A DNA stretch of 64,000 nucleotides from Phycicoccus sp. Soil748 (GCF_001428025.1 NZ_LMSC01000012.1:263619-327618), one strand, 5' to 3'. Positions 48,735-63,777 are shown, numbered from the stretch's first letter. Translations and numbers: made by a program. Notes: generated from the letters alone by a model not told the origin.

Positions 48735-50273
48735 TCACTCGACCCTAGTCGGAACCTGTCGTGATGCCGAGGCCAACTCGCGCAGCAGGGTGGCGGCGTC
48801 CGGGCTGCGGTCCAGGAGGCCGCCGACACTGGCGCGGGTGCCCCGGAGCGGTTCGAGCATCGGCACCCGCTGCAGCGAGGCCTGGCCGGGGACGTCGAAG
48901 ATCACCGAGTCCCACGAGGCGGCCGCGATCTGGTCCGGGTACTTCTCCAGGCACTTGCCCCGGAAGTAGGCGCGGGTGTCCTCCGGCGGCTGGTGCACGG
49001 CCTCGAGGACCTGCGCGTCGCTGACCAGCTCCTCGAACCGGCCGGCCCGGCGCAGGCGGTGGAAGATGCCCTTGTCGGGGCGCACGTCGGACCACTGGAT
49101 GTCGACGGCCCGCAGCCGGGGGTCGGACCAGTCGAGCCCGTCACGGTCGATGTAGCCCTGCAGCACCTGCTGCTTGCCCACCCAGTCGACCTCGCGGGCG
49201 GCCTCGGCGGGGTCGCGCTCGAGCTTGTCGAGCACGGTCGCCCACCACCGCATGACCTCCACGGTGTCGTCGTCGCGCTCGGCGCCGTACCGGTCCTGCA
49301 GGTAGCGCTCGGCGAGCTCGTGGTAGCGCCAGAGGAGCTGCACCGCGGTGAGCTTCGTGCCGTCGCGCAGCTCCACCAGCTGCCGGCAGGTGGGGTCGTG
49401 GCTGACGGCCTGCAGCGTGGACACGGGTCGCACGACGGTGAGGTCGACGTCGATGGCCCGGTCCTCGACCATGGCCAGCACCAGCGAGGTGGTGCCGAGC
49501 TTGAGCAGGTTGGCGACGTCACAGTGGTTGGCGTCGCCGATGATGACGTGGAGCCGGCGGTAGAGGTCGGCGACGGCGTGCGGCTCGTCGCGGGTGTTGA
49601 TGATCGGCCGCTTCAGGGTCGTCTCTAGGCCCACCTCGACCTCGAAGAAGTCGCTGCGCTGGCTCAGCTGGAAGCCGTGGTTGCGCGAGTCGACACCGAT
49701 CCCGACCCTGCCGGACCCCGTCATGACCTGGCGCGCGACGAAGAACGGGACGAGGTGGCGCACGATGTCGGTGAACGGCGTCTCGCGGCGCATGAGGTAG
49801 TTCTCGTGCGTGCCGTAGGACTGGCCCTTGCCGTCGGTGTTGTTCTTGTAGAGGTTGACGCCGGGCGGCACCTGCGACAGCCGCCGCACCGACTCGGCCA
49901 TGATCAGCTCGCCCGCGCGGTCCCACGCCACGGCGGCGCGCGGCGACGTCACCTCCGGCGAGGAGTACTCGGGGTGGGCGTGGTCGACGTAGAGGCGGGC
50001 TCCGTTGGTGAGCACGACGTTGGCGAGGGTCGGGTCCTCCTCGTCGGTGAGCTGGCTCGCGTCGGCGAAGGCGCGGCCCACCTCGAACCCGCGGGCGTCG
50101 CGCAGCGGCGCCTCGTCCGCGTAGTCCCACGAGGCGTGGGCCGCCCGGATGCCCTGCGCCGACGCGTACGCGTTGACCACCTGGCCCGACAGGAGCATGG
50201 GGTTGGCCGCGGGGTCCCCGGGCACGGAGATGCCGTACTCGGTCTCGATGCCCATCACGCGGCGCACGGTCAT
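48735..50273 (-). CDS. dop: Pup deamidase/depupylase Dop
   Basis: The 512-residue PafA homologue begins [19 protein letters not shown] and has the Dop-specific loop [21 protein letters not shown] before [15 protein letters not shown], which carries the catalytic Asp. [20 protein letters not shown] and [28 protein letters not shown] match PafA's ATP/metal parts. Dop deamidates Pup's Gln and also removes Pup from substrates. Its ATG overlaps the stop of a 15-residue upstream ORF (ATGA), which is itself preceded by a leaderless -10. Confidence 0.96.
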   Translation of the reverse strand: MTVRRVMGIETEYGISVPGDPAANPMLLSGQVVNAYASAQGIRAAHASWDYADEAPLRDARGFEVGRAFADASQLTDEEDPTLANVVLTNGARLYVDHAHPEYSSPEVTSPRAAVAWDRAGELIMAESVRRLSQVPPGVNLYKNNTDGKGQSYGTHENYLMRRETPFTDIVRHLVPFFVARQVMTGSGRVGIGVDSRNHGFQLSQRSDFFEVEVGLETTLKRPIINTRDEPHAVADLYRRLHVIIGDANHCDVANLLKLGTTSLVLAMVEDRAIDVDLTVVRPVSTLQAVSHDPTCRQLVELRDGTKLTAVQLLWRYHELAERYLQDRYGAERDDDTVEVMRWWATVLDKLERDPAEAAREVDWVGKQQVLQGYIDRDGLDWSDPRLRAVDIQWSDVRPDKGIFHRLRRAGRFEELVSDAQVLEAVHQPPEDTRAYFRGKCLEKYPDQIAAASWDSVIFDVPGQASLQRVPMLEPLRGTRASVGGLLDRSPDAATLLRELASASRQVPTRVE

Positions 50274-50317
50274 GGCGCCGACCCCACGACGGGGGATGCT
50301 GCGGTGTCCCGGCTCAT
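50270..50317 (-). CDS. Possible 15-residue leaderless uORF coupled to dop
   Basis: ATG 50317 opens [15 protein letters not shown] and its TGA overlaps the dop ATG as ATGA. TAGGGT (50324-50329) ends 6 bp before this ATG. A ribosome loading at the 5' end would translate this ORF and reach the dop start. The peptide itself has no recognised function. Confidence 0.4.
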   Translation of the reverse strand: MSRDTAASPVVGSAP

Positions 50318-50323
50318 GTCCTC

Positions 50324-50329
50324 ACCCTA
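50324..50329 (-). promoter_or_regulatory. -10 element for the dop uORF mRNA
   Basis: TAGGGT on the minus strand, 6 bp before ATG 50317. It forms part of the palindrome CTCACC-CTA-GGTGAG (50321-50335), which is centred between the two divergent starts and might be an operator. Confidence 0.5.
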
Positions 50330-50336
50330 GGTGAGT

Positions 50337-50342
50337 TAGTTT
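50337..50342 (+). promoter_or_regulatory. -10 element for the HSL-type hydrolase mRNA
   Basis: TAGTTT on the plus strand, 6 bp before ATG 50349, and divergent from the dop promoter with only 7 bp between the two hexamers. Confidence 0.55.
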
Positions 50343-50348
50343 CGGCGC

Positions 50349-51392
50349 ATGCGCCACTCCCCCAGGGCCATGTACCCGCAGACCGCCCTCCTCACCGCTT
50401 TCCTGGACCGCGTCCTGCGACGGCCGGTGCAGCAGCGCTCCGTCGAGGAGATCGTCGCCGACCGTGGCAAGGTCACACCCGACCGGCCGCCCTTCTCCTG
50501 GGTCACCGGGGCGGTGGACCGCTCCGTGGGCATCACCTTCGGGACGGCGCCGGCGCGCGACGGCTACGAGATCCCCCTGCGCATCTACCGGCCGCGCGCC
50601 CTGCGGGACCGAGACACCGACGCGCCGGTGGTGGTCTTCTTGCACGGTGGCGGGTTCGTCGAGGGCAACGTCGTCATGTACGACCCGCTCTGCAGCCACC
50701 TGGCGAGCCGGGTTCGCGCGGTTGTCGTCAGTCTCGACTACCGGCTCGCCCCCGAGCACCGCGCGCCCACCGCGGCCCACGACTGCCTCGACGCCACGAC
50801 CTGGCTCCAGCAGCACGGCGACGTGCTCCACGCGGACACGAGCCGGATGGCCCTGTGCGGCGACAGCGCCGGCGGCAACCTCGCCGCCGTGACCGCCCAG
50901 CTGCTGCGCGACCGGGGCGACTCCCCCGTCCGGCACCAGGCCCTGATCTACCCGGCCACCGACATGACCCTGGCATCGCCGTCGATGGACGAGAACGCCG
51001 ACGCCCCCATGCTCACCAGGGCGAGCGTCGTCGCGTTCCGCGAGCACTACCTGCCGCCGGGCCACGACCACACGGACCCCTTGGTCTCCCCGCTCTTCGG
51101 CCGGCTCGACGGCCTGCCCCCGGCCCTCGTCCAGACCGCCGACCTCGACCCCCTGCGCGACGACGGCGTGCGGTATGCCGCCGCGCTGGAGGCTGCGGGC
51201 GTGCCGGTCCGGCTCACCAACTACGTGCGCGTGCCGCACGGCTTCGCCTCCATACCGGGCGCTGTGCCGACCAGCGCGCAGCACCGGGCCGAGCTCGTCG
51301 AGGAGCTGGTGTCCCACCTCTACGGCGACCGGTCCGGCGATCCGTCTCAACCGGCTGACGGGGAGGTCCCGCTGGCGGCTCCCGCCGGTTAG
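50349..51392 (+). CDS. Alpha/beta hydrolase, hormone-sensitive-lipase family (fold-3)
   Basis: The 347-residue esterase has the family marks VVFLHGGGFVEGNVVMYDPL (HGGG oxyanion hole), VVSLDYRLAPEHRAP, MALCGDSAGGNLAAV (GDSAG nucleophile Ser), a D in TADLDPLRDDG and the catalytic His in VPHGFAS. It probably hydrolyses short or medium acyl esters. Start ATG 50349 follows TAGTTT at leaderless distance. It is divergent from dop and ends 35 bp before the PRPP synthetase gene. Confidence 0.92.
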   Translation: MRHSPRAMYPQTALLTAFLDRVLRRPVQQRSVEEIVADRGKVTPDRPPFSWVTGAVDRSVGITFGTAPARDGYEIPLRIYRPRALRDRDTDAPVVVFLHGGGFVEGNVVMYDPLCSHLASRVRAVVVSLDYRLAPEHRAPTAAHDCLDATTWLQQHGDVLHADTSRMALCGDSAGGNLAAVTAQLLRDRGDSPVRHQALIYPATDMTLASPSMDENADAPMLTRASVVAFREHYLPPGHDHTDPLVSPLFGRLDGLPPALVQTADLDPLRDDGVRYAAALEAAGVPVRLTNYVRVPHGFASIPGAVPTSAQHRAELVEELVSHLYGDRSGDPSQPADGEVPLAAPAG

Positions 51393-51427
51393 TCTCGTCT
51401 CGGATCATCGGTCGGCCGAGGAGCGTC

Positions 51428-52417
51428 ATGCGGGACATCGTGGTTTTCTCCGGTAGCGCCCACCGGGTCCTGGCCCGCCGGATCTGCGACGGCCTCGGCG
51501 TGGAGCTGTCGCCGGTCGAGCTGACCCGGTTCAGCAACGACTGCCTCCAGGCGCAGCTGCTCGCCAACTGCCGCCAGCGCGACGTCTACATCGTGCAGCC
51601 GCTGGTGCCACCGACCCAGGAGCACCTCATGGAGCTGCTCCTCATGGTCGACGCGGCCCGCGGCGCGAGCGCTGCGCAGATCACCGCGGTCATCCCGCAC
51701 TACGCCTACGCGCGGTCCGACAAGAAGGACGCCTCCCGCATCTCCCTCGGCGGGCGCCTGGTGGCCGACATGCTCGTGGCCGCAGGCGTCGACCGCGTCC
51801 TGACCATGACTCTGCACGCCCCGCAGGTCCACGGCTTCTTCTCCGTGCCCGTCGACCACCTCACCGCCATCGGGGTGCTGGCCGACCACTTCCGCGGCAC
51901 CGACCTCAGCCACTCGGTCGTGGTCTCCCCCGACCTCGGCAACGCCAAGACCGCGACCCAGTTCGCCCGGCTCCTCGGGCTGCCGGTGGCGGCGGGGTCC
52001 AAGCAGCGCCTGGCCGACGACCGCGTCATCATCGACTCGATCGTGGGAGACGTCGCGGGCCGGCGGGCCATCGTCCTCGACGACGAGATCGCCACCGGCG
52101 GCTCCATCGTCGAGCTGCTCGAGCGCCTCGACAGCCTGGGCTGCACCGGCGCCGACGTCGCCTGCACGCACGGCCTGTTCGTCGGCAAGGCCGTCGAGCG
52201 GCTGCGGGAGCACCGCATGCTCGGCGAGGTCGTGACCACCGACACCGTCCCCGCCCCGGCCCACTGGCCGGAGCTGCGGGTGCGCTCGGTGGCGCAGCTG
52301 TTCGCCGAGGCCATCAAGCGGATCCACGCCGGCGAGTCGGTGAGCAGCCTGTTCGACGGCGTCGACCCGACCCTCTCCCCGCCCCAGGCGACCCTGTTCG
52401 ACAAGGTCCACGCGTGA
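51428..52417 (+). CDS. prs: Ribose-phosphate pyrophosphokinase (PRPP synthetase) family
   Basis: The 329-residue protein begins MRDIVVFSGSAHRVLARRICDGLG, with GAGGAG 4 bp upstream. Prs features include HYAYARSDKKDASRISLGGRLVADML, LHAPQVHGFFSVPVDHLTA (catalytic/AMP region), VVVSPDLGNAKTATQFARLL and the PRPP loop AIVLDDEIATGGSIVELL. It makes PRPP from ribose-5-phosphate and ATP for nucleotide, His and Trp synthesis. The loop and length suggest a divergent paralogue; the usual actinobacterial Prs sits next to glmU elsewhere. Its TGA overlaps the next gene's GTG. Confidence 0.9.
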   Translation: MRDIVVFSGSAHRVLARRICDGLGVELSPVELTRFSNDCLQAQLLANCRQRDVYIVQPLVPPTQEHLMELLLMVDAARGASAAQITAVIPHYAYARSDKKDASRISLGGRLVADMLVAAGVDRVLTMTLHAPQVHGFFSVPVDHLTAIGVLADHFRGTDLSHSVVVSPDLGNAKTATQFARLLGLPVAAGSKQRLADDRVIIDSIVGDVAGRRAIVLDDEIATGGSIVELLERLDSLGCTGADVACTHGLFVGKAVERLREHRMLGEVVTTDTVPAPAHWPELRVRSVAQLFAEAIKRIHAGESVSSLFDGVDPTLSPPQATLFDKVHA

Positions 52418-52905
52418 GGCGAGCCGCCCCGGCACTCGCGCTCGACGTCGCCTCGGTGCTGCTGTTCGCCGGCATCGGCCGGGCCAGCCACGCGGAGGGC
52501 CTGACGGTCGGCGGCGTGCTGGGTGTGGCCTGGCCGTTCCTCGCCGCCCTCGCCGTGGGGTGGGCGGTGGTGCGGGCCCGCGGGACCTGGCCGCTCGCGG
52601 TCGGGGCGGCCGCCCCGGTCTGGCTGGTCACCGCGTGCCTCGGCCTGGTGCTCCGCGTTGCCACCGGCGGCGGCTTCGCGTGGAGCTTCGGCGTCGTGAC
52701 CCTGGTCGTCCTCGGGCTCTTCCTCGTCGGGTGGCGCTGCGCCCGGGAGGTCGGACGGTTCGCCGTCGAGGGGTTGGCGCGGTGGTCGGGCGAGGAGCCG
52801 CAGCGCCTCAGCGTCGGCGGGTCGGCTGGGGACGCGCCCGCAGCACGTCGCGCAGCAGCGCCCCCAGCAGGAACGCGCACACCGCCAAGGTCACCGAAGC
52901 ACTGA
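52414..52905 (+). CDS. DUF3054-family membrane protein
   Basis: The 163-residue protein from GTG 52414 has four hydrophobic segments (LALDVASVLLFAGIGRASHAEG, VAWPFLAALAVGWAVVRARGTWP, VWLVTACLGLVLRVATGGGFAWSFGVVTLVVLGLFLVGWR) and a charged Pro/Arg-rich tail. The GIGRASHAEG and GGFAWSF segments are typical of DUF3054. Its GTG overlaps the Prs TGA (GTGA), so translation is coupled. The role is unknown. The last 98 bp overlap a convergent small ORF. Confidence 0.85.
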   Translation: MRRAAPALALDVASVLLFAGIGRASHAEGLTVGGVLGVAWPFLAALAVGWAVVRARGTWPLAVGAAAPVWLVTACLGLVLRVATGGGFAWSFGVVTLVVLGLFLVGWRCAREVGRFAVEGLARWSGEEPQRLSVGGSAGDAPAARRAAAPPAGTRTPPRSPKH

Positions 52906-53044
52906 CGCTCGCACCCTCGCGGCCGAGCCGGTCCACGAGGAAGACGACCCGCGTGCCGAGGAACGCGAGCACCAGGAACTCGACGGCGTTCAGCCGCCAC
53001 CCACGCGCCCGGCCCCTGGCCAGAAGCCTCACCAGCCACCCCAT
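52808..53044 (-). CDS. Small membrane protein, convergent overlap with DUF3054 gene
   Basis: The 78-residue frame from ATG 53044 encodes MGWLVRLLARGRARGW, two hydrophobic helices (AVEFLVLAFLGTRVVFLV, SASVTLAVCAFLLGALLRDVL) and a basic C-terminus. The hydrophobicity pattern is better than expected for a shadow, and the first 140 bp lie outside the DUF3054 gene. The last 98 bp overlap the DUF3054 tail in antisense, where that protein is low complexity. One of the two is likely annotated too long. Confidence 0.45.
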   Translation of the reverse strand: MGWLVRLLARGRARGWRLNAVEFLVLAFLGTRVVFLVDRLGREGASVSASVTLAVCAFLLGALLRDVLRARPQPTRRR

Positions 53045-53126
53045 GCGCGCCAGTCTGCCGATCCCTTCTCCGGCGAGGGCCGCAACGGGTCGACCCTCGG
53101 CTGAAGGGATGACCAGCCGTTTTGGG

Positions 53127-53145
53127 TTTGGTAAGGCTTACCTAA
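53127..53145. promoter_or_regulatory. IdeR/DtxR iron box
   Basis: TTTGGTAAGGCTTACCTAA is a 19-bp palindrome with one arm mismatch. It fits the DtxR/IdeR consensus (TTAGGTTAGCCTAACCTAA) at about 15 positions as I count them. It ends 12 bp before the GTG of the downstream gene and abuts its -10, so a bound repressor would block transcription when iron is sufficient. Confidence 0.85.
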
Positions 53146-53151
53146 TACGGT
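53146..53151 (+). promoter_or_regulatory. -10 element for the iron-box gene
   Basis: TACGGT lies 6 bp before GTG 53158, directly after the iron box. TAATAC (53143-53148) overlaps as an alternative -10. Confidence 0.5.
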
Positions 53152-53157
53152 GTCGGC

Positions 53158-55743
53158 GTGGTCGTTCCTCCCCTCGTCGCCCCAAGCCGGCTCGCCCCGG
53201 CCTTCGTGACCTCGCTGCGCTCGCGCGGCGGGGCCCCGGCCGTGCACACCGCGACGCAGGCGCTCACGTATGCCGCGCTGGCCGACCGCGTGGACGAGGC
53301 CGCCGCGGCGCTGGGTGGCGGTCGGCAGCTCGTGCTGCTCGCCTGTGACAACACCCTCGAGACCCTCGTGACCTACCTCGGCGCGCTGGCGGCCGGGCAC
53401 GTCCCCCTTCTCGCCCCGGGCGACCGCCCGCACACCCTCGAGGCCCTCGTCGAGGCCTACGACCCCGACATCGTCGCAGGTCGGGGTGACGGGGACTGGC
53501 AGGTCGTGCGCCGCCCCGAGGGCGCGGGCGGCCGGCACGACCTGCACCCCGACCTGGCCCTGCTGCTGCCCACGTCCGGCTCCACGGGTTCCCCCAAGCT
53601 GGTCCGGCTGTCGCACGCCAACCTCGACAGCAACGCCGGCGCCATCGCCGAGGCCCTGGGCATCCGTGCCGACGACCGCGCCGTCACCAGCCTCCCGCTG
53701 CACTACTGCTACGGCCTCTCGGTCGTGCACAGCCACCTGGCGGTCGGCGCCGCGGTCGTCCTCACCGACCTGTCCGTCGTCGACCCGTGCTTCTGGGAGC
53801 TGGCCGACGCGACGGAGGTGACCACCCTGGCGGGGGTCCCACACACCTTCGAGCTCCTCGACCGCAGCGGGTTCGCCGAGCGCGAGCACCCGTCCCTGCG
53901 CACGGTCACCGCCGCCGGTGGTCGCCTGGCCCCGGAGACGGCCTCGCGCTACGCCGAGCTCGGCGGCCGTCGTGGGTTCGACCTGTTCGTCATGTACGGG
54001 CAGACCGAGGCCACCGCGCGGATGGCGGTCCTGCCGCCTGAGCTCCTGGCGACACGGCCCGAGGCGGTCGGCTTCGCCGTCCCCGGCGGCTCGTTCAGGG
54101 TCGACCCGCTCGGCGAGCTCGAGTGCGGGCTGGGCGAGCTCGTCTACAGCGGCCCCAACGTCATGCTCGGCTACGCCACCGACCCGGCCGACCTGGCGCG
54201 GGGCCGGGACGTGCACGAGCTGCGTACCGGTGACCTCGCCCGGATGACCCCCGACGGGCTCGTGGAGGTCGTCGGCCGACGGAGCCGGTTCGCCAAGGTC
54301 GTCGGTCTGCGCATCGACCTCGACCACGTCGAGCGCGACCTGGCGCAGGAGGGCCTCGAGGCCCACTGCGTCGACCTCGGCGACGCGGTCGGCGTGCTCC
54401 TGGCGCAGGCGGGGACGGGCGCTGCGGCCACCGAGGTGCTACGGCGCCGCCACGGCATACCGGCCGGTGCCGTCGTCGCGCTCGACGGGCTCACGCCCCC
54501 ACGGTTGTCGACGGGCAAGCCCGACTACCCCGGCATGACCGCCCTCCTGGGCGCGCACCGTGAGGAGCAGGAAGAGCTCGCGGCACCGGCGACCGGCGAC
54601 CGGCTCGTCGCGGTGGTCGAGCTCTACCGCGAGCTGCTCGACTCCCCGCAGGCCGGGGCTGACTCGAGCTTCGTCGACCTCGGCGGCGACTCCCTGTCCT
54701 ACGTCGAGGTCTCCCTGCGGCTCGAGCGCGTCCTGGGCGACCTGCCGTCCGGGTGGCACCTGCTGGCGCCGACGGAGCTGGTGGAGGCGGCCGCGCAGGC
54801 GGCACCCCGAGCGGGCTCGCGGCTGCACCGCGTGGAGACCAGCGTCGTGGTGCGCGCGGTCGCCGTCCTCCTCATCCTCGCCAACCACACCCACCTGTCG
54901 TTCGTGCCCGGCGGGGCGCACACCCTGCTGGCGCTGGCCGGCTACAACCTGGCCCGGTTCCAGCTCACCGACCGGCCCCGCGCGGCCCGGGCGCGCGGCA
55001 TCGCGCGCAGCGCCCTGCGGATCTGGGCGCCGAGTGCGGCGTGGATCGGCGTCGTGGCGCTCGTCGCGGGCACCTACGACTGGCGCAACGTGCTGCTGCT
55101 CAACCAGGTCCTCGGCGACTGGGCGCGCTGGTCACCGCACTGGCACTACTGGTTCATCGAGGCGCTGGTGGCCCTGCTGCTCGGGACGGCACTGCTCGTG
55201 TCGGTCCCGGCCGTGGACCGCTTCGAACGGCGTCACCAGCTCGCCCTCCCCCTGGCCCTGGTCGCGGTCGGCCTGTTCACGCGGTACTCCGTCCTGGTGC
55301 CGGACGCGGGGCCGTACCGGGGCGCGAACGCCTACGTGCTCATCTGGCTGTTCGCCACCGGCTGGGCCGCTGCGAGGGCGAGCACCTGGCCGCAGCGCCT
55401 GCTCGTCTCGGCGATCCCTGTCCTGACCGTTCCCGGGTTCTGGCCGACGATGCCCACCCGCGCGGCGACGGTGGTCCTCGGGCTGCTCGTCCTCACCTGG
55501 GTGCCGACCGTGGCGCTGCCCGCCTGGCTCGGACGCGCCGCGTCACTGGTGGCCGGGGCCAGCCTCTTCGTCTACCTCACGCACTTCGTCGTCTACCCGC
55601 ACATCATGGCGACGAGCTCGGTCCTGGCCATGGCCGCGTCGGTCGCCGTCGGCATCGCCTACTGGCAGCTGTGGCTCCGCGTGGAGTCGACGGCTGGGCG
55701 GCTCGCCGCCCAGGTGACCCGGCTGACGCGCCGGACCACCTGA
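53158..55743 (+). CDS. Adenylation-carrier-acyltransferase-3 fusion protein, iron-regulated
   Basis: The 861-residue protein has three parts. Residues 1-470 form an AMP-binding adenylation domain: TSGSTGSPK (139-147), YGQTEA (280-285), RTGD (356-359) and the catalytic Lys in LSTGKPDYP (Lys454). Residues about 480-545 are a carrier domain with GGDSLS (Ser512 would take phosphopantetheine). From about 559 a membrane domain of about 10 helices looks like acyltransferase-3 (VRAVAVLLILANHTHLSFVPGGAHTLLALAGYN; ASLFVYLTHFVV near the end). It would activate an acid, load it on its own carrier and pass it across or onto a membrane or surface acceptor, as DltA/C/B do in three proteins. The iron box implies a siderophore or iron-starvation role. 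Substrate and acceptor are unknown. Confidence 0.85.
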   Translation: MVVPPLVAPSRLAPAFVTSLRSRGGAPAVHTATQALTYAALADRVDEAAAALGGGRQLVLLACDNTLETLVTYLGALAAGHVPLLAPGDRPHTLEALVEAYDPDIVAGRGDGDWQVVRRPEGAGGRHDLHPDLALLLPTSGSTGSPKLVRLSHANLDSNAGAIAEALGIRADDRAVTSLPLHYCYGLSVVHSHLAVGAAVVLTDLSVVDPCFWELADATEVTTLAGVPHTFELLDRSGFAEREHPSLRTVTAAGGRLAPETASRYAELGGRRGFDLFVMYGQTEATARMAVLPPELLATRPEAVGFAVPGGSFRVDPLGELECGLGELVYSGPNVMLGYATDPADLARGRDVHELRTGDLARMTPDGLVEVVGRRSRFAKVVGLRIDLDHVERDLAQEGLEAHCVDLGDAVGVLLAQAGTGAAATEVLRRRHGIPAGAVVALDGLTPPRLSTGKPDYPGMTALLGAHREEQEELAAPATGDRLVAVVELYRELLDSPQAGADSSFVDLGGDSLSYVEVSLRLERVLGDLPSGWHLLAPTELVEAAAQAAPRAGSRLHRVETSVVVRAVAVLLILANHTHLSFVPGGAHTLLALAGYNLARFQLTDRPRAARARGIARSALRIWAPSAAWIGVVALVAGTYDWRNVLLLNQVLGDWARWSPHWHYWFIEALVALLLGTALLVSVPAVDRFERRHQLALPLALVAVGLFTRYSVLVPDAGPYRGANAYVLIWLFATGWAAARASTWPQRLLVSAIPVLTVPGFWPTMPTRAATVVLGLLVLTWVPTVALPAWLGRAASLVAGASLFVYLTHFVVYPHIMATSSVLAMAASVAVGIAYWQLWLRVESTAGRLAAQVTRLTRRTT

Positions 55744-55756
55744 GCGGGCCGACGGC

Positions 55757-57496
55757 TCAGAGGTACTGGCCGGTGTTGGCGACGTTGTCGATCGACCGAC
55801 CCGGCTCGGTACCGCTCTTGCCGGTGATCAGCGTGCGGATGTAGACGATCCGCTCGCCCTTCTTGCCGGAGATGCGGGCCCAGTCGTCGGGGTTGGTCGT
55901 GTTGGGCAGGTCCTCGTTCTCCTTGAACTCGTCGACGCAGCTGGCGAGCAGGTGGTCGACCCGGATGCCCTTCGCGCCGACGGTGAGGAAGTCCTTGATC
56001 GCCATCTTCTTCGCCCGGTCGACGATGTTCTGGATCATGGCGCCGGAGTTGAAGTCCTTGAAGTAGAGGACCTCCTTGTCGCCGTTGGCGTAGGTGACCT
56101 CGAGGAAGCGGTTCTCCTCGATCTCGGAGTACATCCGCTCCACGGTGGCCGTGATCATCGCGTCGACCGTGGCCTGGGCCGAGCCGTCGTGCTCGGACAG
56201 GTCGTGCTCGTGCAGCGGCAGGTCGGCGGTGAGGTACTTGGTGAAGATGTCGCGGGCGCTCTCGGCGTCGGGGCGCTCGATCTTGATCTTCACGTCGAGG
56301 CGTCCGGGTCGCAGGATGGCCGGGTCGATCATGTCCTCGCGGTTGGAGGCGCCGATGACGATGACGTTCTCGAGCCGCTCGACTCCGTCGATCTCCGAGA
56401 GCAGCTGCGGGACGATCGTCGTCTCGACGTCGGAGGAGACGCCCGACCCGCGCGTGCGGAACAGGCTGTCCATCTCGTCGAAGAACACGACCACGGGCGT
56501 GCCGCCGGAGGCCTTCTCCCGGGCCCGCTGGAAGATCAGGCGGATGTGGCGCTCGGTCTCGCCGACGTACTTGTTGAGCAGCTCGGGGCCCTTGATGTTG
56601 AGGAAGAACGACTTGCCGATGGGCTTGCCCTCCTTCTCGGCGACCTTCCTGGCCAGGGAGGACGCGACCGCCTTGGCGATGAGCGTCTTGCCACAGCCGG
56701 GCGGCCCGTAGAGCAGGACCCCCTTCGGGGGCTTGAGCTGGTGCTCGGTGAACAGGTCGGGGTGAAGGTAGGGCAGCTCCACGGCGTCGCGAATGGCCTC
56801 GATCTGACCCGCGAGCCCGCCGATGTCCTCGTAGTCGATGTCCGGCACCTCTTCGAGGACCAGCTCGGCGACCTCGGCCTTGGGGATGCGCTCGTAGACG
56901 AACCCGGACCGCGGCTCGAGCAGCAGGGCGTCGCCGACCCGGATCGGCTCGCCCTCGAGGGAGTCGGCGAGGCGGCAGACCCGCTCCTCGTCGGCGTGGG
57001 CCACGATGAGCACCCGGCCCTCGCCGAGCAGCTCCTTGATCATGACGACCTCGCCGACCCGCTCGTAGCCGCAGGTCGCCACGACGTTCATCGCCTCGTT
57101 GAGACGCACCTCGCGGCCGCTGGAGAGCTCGGCGGGGTCGACCGCCGGGCTGACGGCCACGTGCATCTTGCGGCCGCCGGTGAGGATGTCGACGGTGGCG
57201 TCGTCGTAGGACTCGAGGATCACGCCGTACGCCGCCGGCGGCTGGGCGAGCCGGTCGACCTCGGACTTCAGGGTGACGATCTGCTCGCGCGCCTCCTTCA
57301 GGGTGCGCACCAGCCGCTCGTTCTGGGAGGAGATGGTGGCCAGGTTGGACTGCAGCTGCAGCACCCTGGTCTCGAGCTCACGGGACCGCACGGGGGCGTC
57401 CGCGAGCCGCTGCCGCAGGGCGGCGACCTCCTCGGACAGGAGCTCCGCCTGGCGGCGCTCCTCGGGGCTGTCGTGGTGGGGGCTGTGGTCGGTCAT
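55757..57496 (-). CDS. arc: Proteasome-associated AAA ATPase ARC (Mpa)
   Basis: The 579-residue protein begins with a coiled coil (about 12-84, [24 protein letters not shown]) that binds Pup, then OB interdomains, then an AAA module: Walker A GPPGCGKT, Walker [12 protein letters not shown], and arginine-finger region. It ends GQYL, the tail that docks on and opens the proteasome alpha ring. It unfolds pupylated proteins for PrcBA. GGGAG lies 5 bp before the ATG. It follows trmI as in mycobacteria. Confidence 0.97.
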   Translation of the reverse strand: MTDHSPHHDSPEERRQAELLSEEVAALRQRLADAPVRSRELETRVLQLQSNLATISSQNERLVRTLKEAREQIVTLKSEVDRLAQPPAAYGVILESYDDATVDILTGGRKMHVAVSPAVDPAELSSGREVRLNEAMNVVATCGYERVGEVVMIKELLGEGRVLIVAHADEERVCRLADSLEGEPIRVGDALLLEPRSGFVYERIPKAEVAELVLEEVPDIDYEDIGGLAGQIEAIRDAVELPYLHPDLFTEHQLKPPKGVLLYGPPGCGKTLIAKAVASSLARKVAEKEGKPIGKSFFLNIKGPELLNKYVGETERHIRLIFQRAREKASGGTPVVVFFDEMDSLFRTRGSGVSSDVETTIVPQLLSEIDGVERLENVIVIGASNREDMIDPAILRPGRLDVKIKIERPDAESARDIFTKYLTADLPLHEHDLSEHDGSAQATVDAMITATVERMYSEIEENRFLEVTYANGDKEVLYFKDFNSGAMIQNIVDRAKKMAIKDFLTVGAKGIRVDHLLASCVDEFKENEDLPNTTNPDDWARISGKKGERIVYIRTLITGKSGTEPGRSIDNVANTGQYL

Positions 57497-57510
57497 GTCG
57501 ACTCCCTCAG

Positions 57511-57536
57511 TGGCGAACCTCGGTGGCGAACCTCGG
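57511..57536. repeat. Perfect 13-bp tandem duplication upstream of arc
   Basis: TGGCGAACCTCGG occurs twice in tandem (57511-57523, 57524-57536), in the arc 5' untranslated or promoter region 15 bp above the start codon. Confidence 0.85.
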
Positions 57537-57581
57537 TCATCGACCGTGCGGGGACGGCCGATGACCCAACCTAACCCCGAA

Positions 57582-59773
<2,192 letters not shown>

Positions 59774-59832
59774 GTCACGACACTACGTGAACCGCGCGCA
59801 CGCCGGACGACCCCCCGCGCCATACTTGGACG

Positions 59833-63630
<3,798 letters not shown>

Positions 63631-63643
63631 CCCCCCACGCTTT

Positions 63644-63720
63644 CCCCACTTGTTGCCAGAGGGTGGTCACGGAATCCGCGAATCGGGCCTCTGCTGACCA
63701 CCTGGTGGCAACAAGTGGGG
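63644..63720. terminator. Large inverted repeat after metH
   Basis: Two 26-bp arms (63644-63669 and 63695-63720) pair at 23 of 26 positions; each outer part is CCCCACTTGTTGCCA or its complement. The central 25 bp contain short GC palindromes. Located 14 bp past the metH stop, it is long for a simple terminator and may be a dispersed palindromic element. Confidence 0.75.
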
Positions 63721-63771
63721 GGTGTCCCACAGGTATGGCGCGGGCTGTCCGGTCCTGTCGGTCGCCGCACC

Positions 63772-63777
63772 TAGAGT
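63772..63777 (+). promoter_or_regulatory. -10 element for leaderless recB-like mRNA
   Basis: TAGAGT ends 7 bp before ATG 63785, with no Shine-Dalgarno. Confidence 0.55.

Noticed and set aside
59774-59832. Cobalamin riboswitch for metH
   Set aside because: The 59-bp gap is too short and no conserved B12-box core was found. The kamD upstream region also lacks it.
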